Positions 15,606 to 17,038 of a DNA stretch of 17,038 bases are shown in pieces. Origin of the DNA: Prevotella sp. GTDB taxonomy: Bacteria > Bacteroidota > Bacteroidia > Bacteroidales > Bacteroidaceae. A program made the position numbers and the translations under genes. Positions within the stretch are counted from its first letter, which is position 1. Each line of letters starts with the position of its first letter. The notes beneath the pieces were generated by a model. It was not told the origin of the DNA, searched no databases, and saw only the letters and a list, made by a program, of their open reading frames with translations. The stretch is from NCBI GenBank assembly GCA_022511055.1, contig JAFLSH010000020.1, positions 1 to 17,038 of the forward strand, in the 5' to 3' direction.

Positions 15606-17038
15606 ATGGTATTGATGGTTATTCAGCTCCTTATTGTGTTGGGAGCATTGTGGGTAGGCTCACGCTATGGCTCGCTTGCCCTTGGTGCAATTTCCGGCAT
15701 TGGCCTGGCTTTGCTGGTGTTTGGGTTTGGCCTGAAGCCTGGCACACCGCCGACAGATGTGATTTATATTATCATCGCCGCAGTCACTTGTGCTGGCATC
15801 ATGCAGGCTTCGGGCGGCATGGACTGGCTGATTCAGATTGCTGAGAAGATGCTGCGCAAACACCCAGACCGCATTACGTTTCTGGCACCCCTTTGCACGT
15901 TCTTCCTCACGGTGCTTGTGGGCACAGGCCATGTGGTCTACACGCTCATGCCCATCATTTGCGATATTTCCTTGAAGCAGGGCATCCGGCCGGAACGCCC
16001 TTGCGGCGTGGCATCCATAGCCTCGCAGGTTGGTATTACCTGTTCGCCCATTGCCGCTGCCGTTGTAGCCTTTGTCTCTATCTCGAATGCCAACGGTTTT
16101 GAAGTGACCATCCCCGGCGTGCTGATGATTTCCATTCCGGCCTGCCTTTGCGGGCTGATGGCTGCCGCCGCTGCCTCCTACCATCGTGGGCTTGACCTCG
16201 ATAAAGACCCGCAGTTCCAGGCTAAGTTGCAGGATCCTGTCCAGCGCGCCTATATCTATAGCTCTGGCGCCACGACTCTTGACAAGGAAATCCCGCAGTC
16301 TGCCAAGAATGCCGTGTTCATTTTCTTTGGAGCCCTTTGTGTCATTGTTTTCTTTGCTATTTTCCAGAGCGCACTGCCTGCATACGATACCCTGCGCGCT
16401 GTCAAGGGCACTGACCCGCTGTTCCTTAACGAAAACATAGCCTTGTCTGCCGACCAGCTGGTAAAGGCAAAAATCCATGTCGATGGCATGACCGAGTGGT
16501 ATAGCAAGCCGCTGGCCATGAACATTGTCATTCAGATTGTTATGATTTCGGCGGCTGCGCTGATGATTATCTTCTGCAAAGCCTCTCCCAAGAAAGCTGT
16601 CGCCGGCCCCGTCTGGCAGTCGGGTATGGTGGCCGTGGTAGCCATCTACGGCATTGCATGGCTGGCAGACACCTATTTCTCTAACTATATGGCTGAGATG
16701 CAAGAGGCGCTGAAGGGCATTGTTGCCGCCTATCCGTGGTCTATCGCGTTGGTGTTCTTCCTCGTCTCCGTGCTAATCAACTCCCAGGGAGCCGTTGTCG
16801 TTGCTATGTTGCCACTGGCCTACCAACTGGGCATAGCCGGCCCCGTGTTGCTCGGTGTTCTGCCAAGTGTCTACGGTTACTTCTTCATTCCGAACTACCC
16901 GTCAGACATTGCCACTGTCAACTTTGACCGAAGCGGCACAACCATCATTGGCAAGTATCTATTAAACCACTCATTCATGATGCCAGGCCTGATTTGTGTC
17001 TCCACTTCAACGGTTGTGGCATACATCTTGGCTTCCAT
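15606..17038 (+). CDS. dcuB: Anaerobic C4-dicarboxylate carrier, DcuA/DcuB family (3' end cut by window)
   Basis: The carrier exchanges fumarate, aspartate or malate for succinate across the inner membrane in anaerobic fumarate respiration. Translation from 15606 (MVLMVIQLLIVLGALWVGSR) stays open for 477 codons to the window edge. Many hydrophobic segments are present. Family signatures are QASGGMDWLIQIAEKMLR near residue 68, GTGHVVYTLMPII near 107, GIRPERP near 127, KEIPQSAKNAV near 230, and close to the end NYPSDIATVNFDRSGTT and NHSFMMPGLI. By comparison with E. coli DcuB (about 446 residues) only a few C-terminal codons should be missing. An extra segment of about 30 residues occurs between two membrane spans, around FQSALPAYDTLRAVKG to DGMTEWYSKP. 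The gene is divergent from the patatin-like gene, with a shared 202-base promoter region. DcuA and DcuB cannot be told apart safely here. Confidence 0.92.
   Translation, partial: MVLMVIQLLIVLGALWVGSRYGSLALGAISGIGLALLVFGFGLKPGTPPTDVIYIIIAAVTCAGIMQASGGMDWLIQIAEKMLRKHPDRITFLAPLCTFFLTVLVGTGHVVYTLMPIICDISLKQGIRPERPCGVASIASQVGITCSPIAAAVVAFVSISNANGFEVTIPGVLMISIPACLCGLMAAAAASYHRGLDLDKDPQFQAKLQDPVQRAYIYSSGATTLDKEIPQSAKNAVFIFFGALCVIVFFAIFQSALPAYDTLRAVKGTDPLFLNENIALSADQLVKAKIHVDGMTEWYSKPLAMNIVIQIVMISAAALMIIFCKASPKKAVAGPVWQSGMVAVVAIYGIAWLADTYFSNYMAEMQEALKGIVAAYPWSIALVFFLVSVLINSQGAVVVAMLPLAYQLGIAGPVLLGVLPSVYGYFFIPNYPSDIATVNFDRSGTTIIGKYLLNHSFMMPGLICVSTSTVVAYILAS

Noticed and set aside
15660..16703. 347-codon open frame on the minus strand opposite the Dcu carrier
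   Set aside because: The product is rich in His, Arg and Gly with no fold-like pattern, as expected from the complement of hydrophobic membrane-protein codons; the plus-strand frame encodes an unmistakable Dcu protein.
1..17038. Defence system, phage or horizontally acquired island
   Set aside because: Every supported gene has a recognisable housekeeping, sugar-nucleotide, polysaccharide or transport role except the TPR protein; there are no mobility genes and no visible change in base or codon use.

Overview
The window looks like chromosomal DNA of a gut- or rumen-type anaerobe of the Bacteroidales, most likely Prevotellaceae. The reasons are promoters of the Bacteroidetes type (a TAnnTTTG -7 box, in two cases with a TTTG or TTG -33 element 20 bases upstream), the general absence of Shine-Dalgarno sequences, secreted plant-polysaccharide enzymes, a Dcu-type C4-dicarboxylate carrier typical of fumarate-respiring, succinate-producing anaerobes, and protein sequences that read as Bacteroidales homologues. 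Base composition looks fairly even along the window, and I see no transposase, integrase, phage gene, tRNA, rRNA or CRISPR array.

Left part, plus strand (1-3888): a promoter at the left edge drives glnS (glutaminyl-tRNA synthetase), a cytoplasmic TPR protein and a DedA/VTT membrane protein, separated by 9 and 4 bases and so probably one operon. Next, plus strand (3896-7323): a second promoter drives manC, gmd and fcl, again nearly abutting. These make GDP-mannose from mannose-1-phosphate and convert it to GDP-L-fucose, the fucosyl donor for surface glycans and glycoproteins.

A 337-base non-coding gap (7324-7660) lies between the convergent fcl and GH106 genes. It holds a two-copy tandem repeat of period 42 built from small palindromes, a perfect 23-bp hairpin with a 2-base loop, and a GC-alternating inverted repeat near the end of the minus-strand cluster.

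Minus strand (15456 down to 7661): a promoter precedes a patatin-like hydrolase gene, then trmD, then three secreted carbohydrate enzymes: GH36 alpha-galactosidase, a CE12-type rhamnogalacturonan acetylesterase and a GH106-type alpha-L-rhamnosidase. The last three are almost back to back and look like a small pectin (rhamnogalacturonan) processing set without SusC/SusD or a regulator in the window. A divergent promoter region of about 200 bases separates the patatin gene from a dcuB-like carrier gene, which runs off the right edge only a few codons before its expected end.

I did not find a clearly new biological system. The most useful leads are the pectin-enzyme trio placed behind trmD, the structured intergenic repeats at 7332-7637, and repeat or dyad elements at the manC and dcuB promoters.
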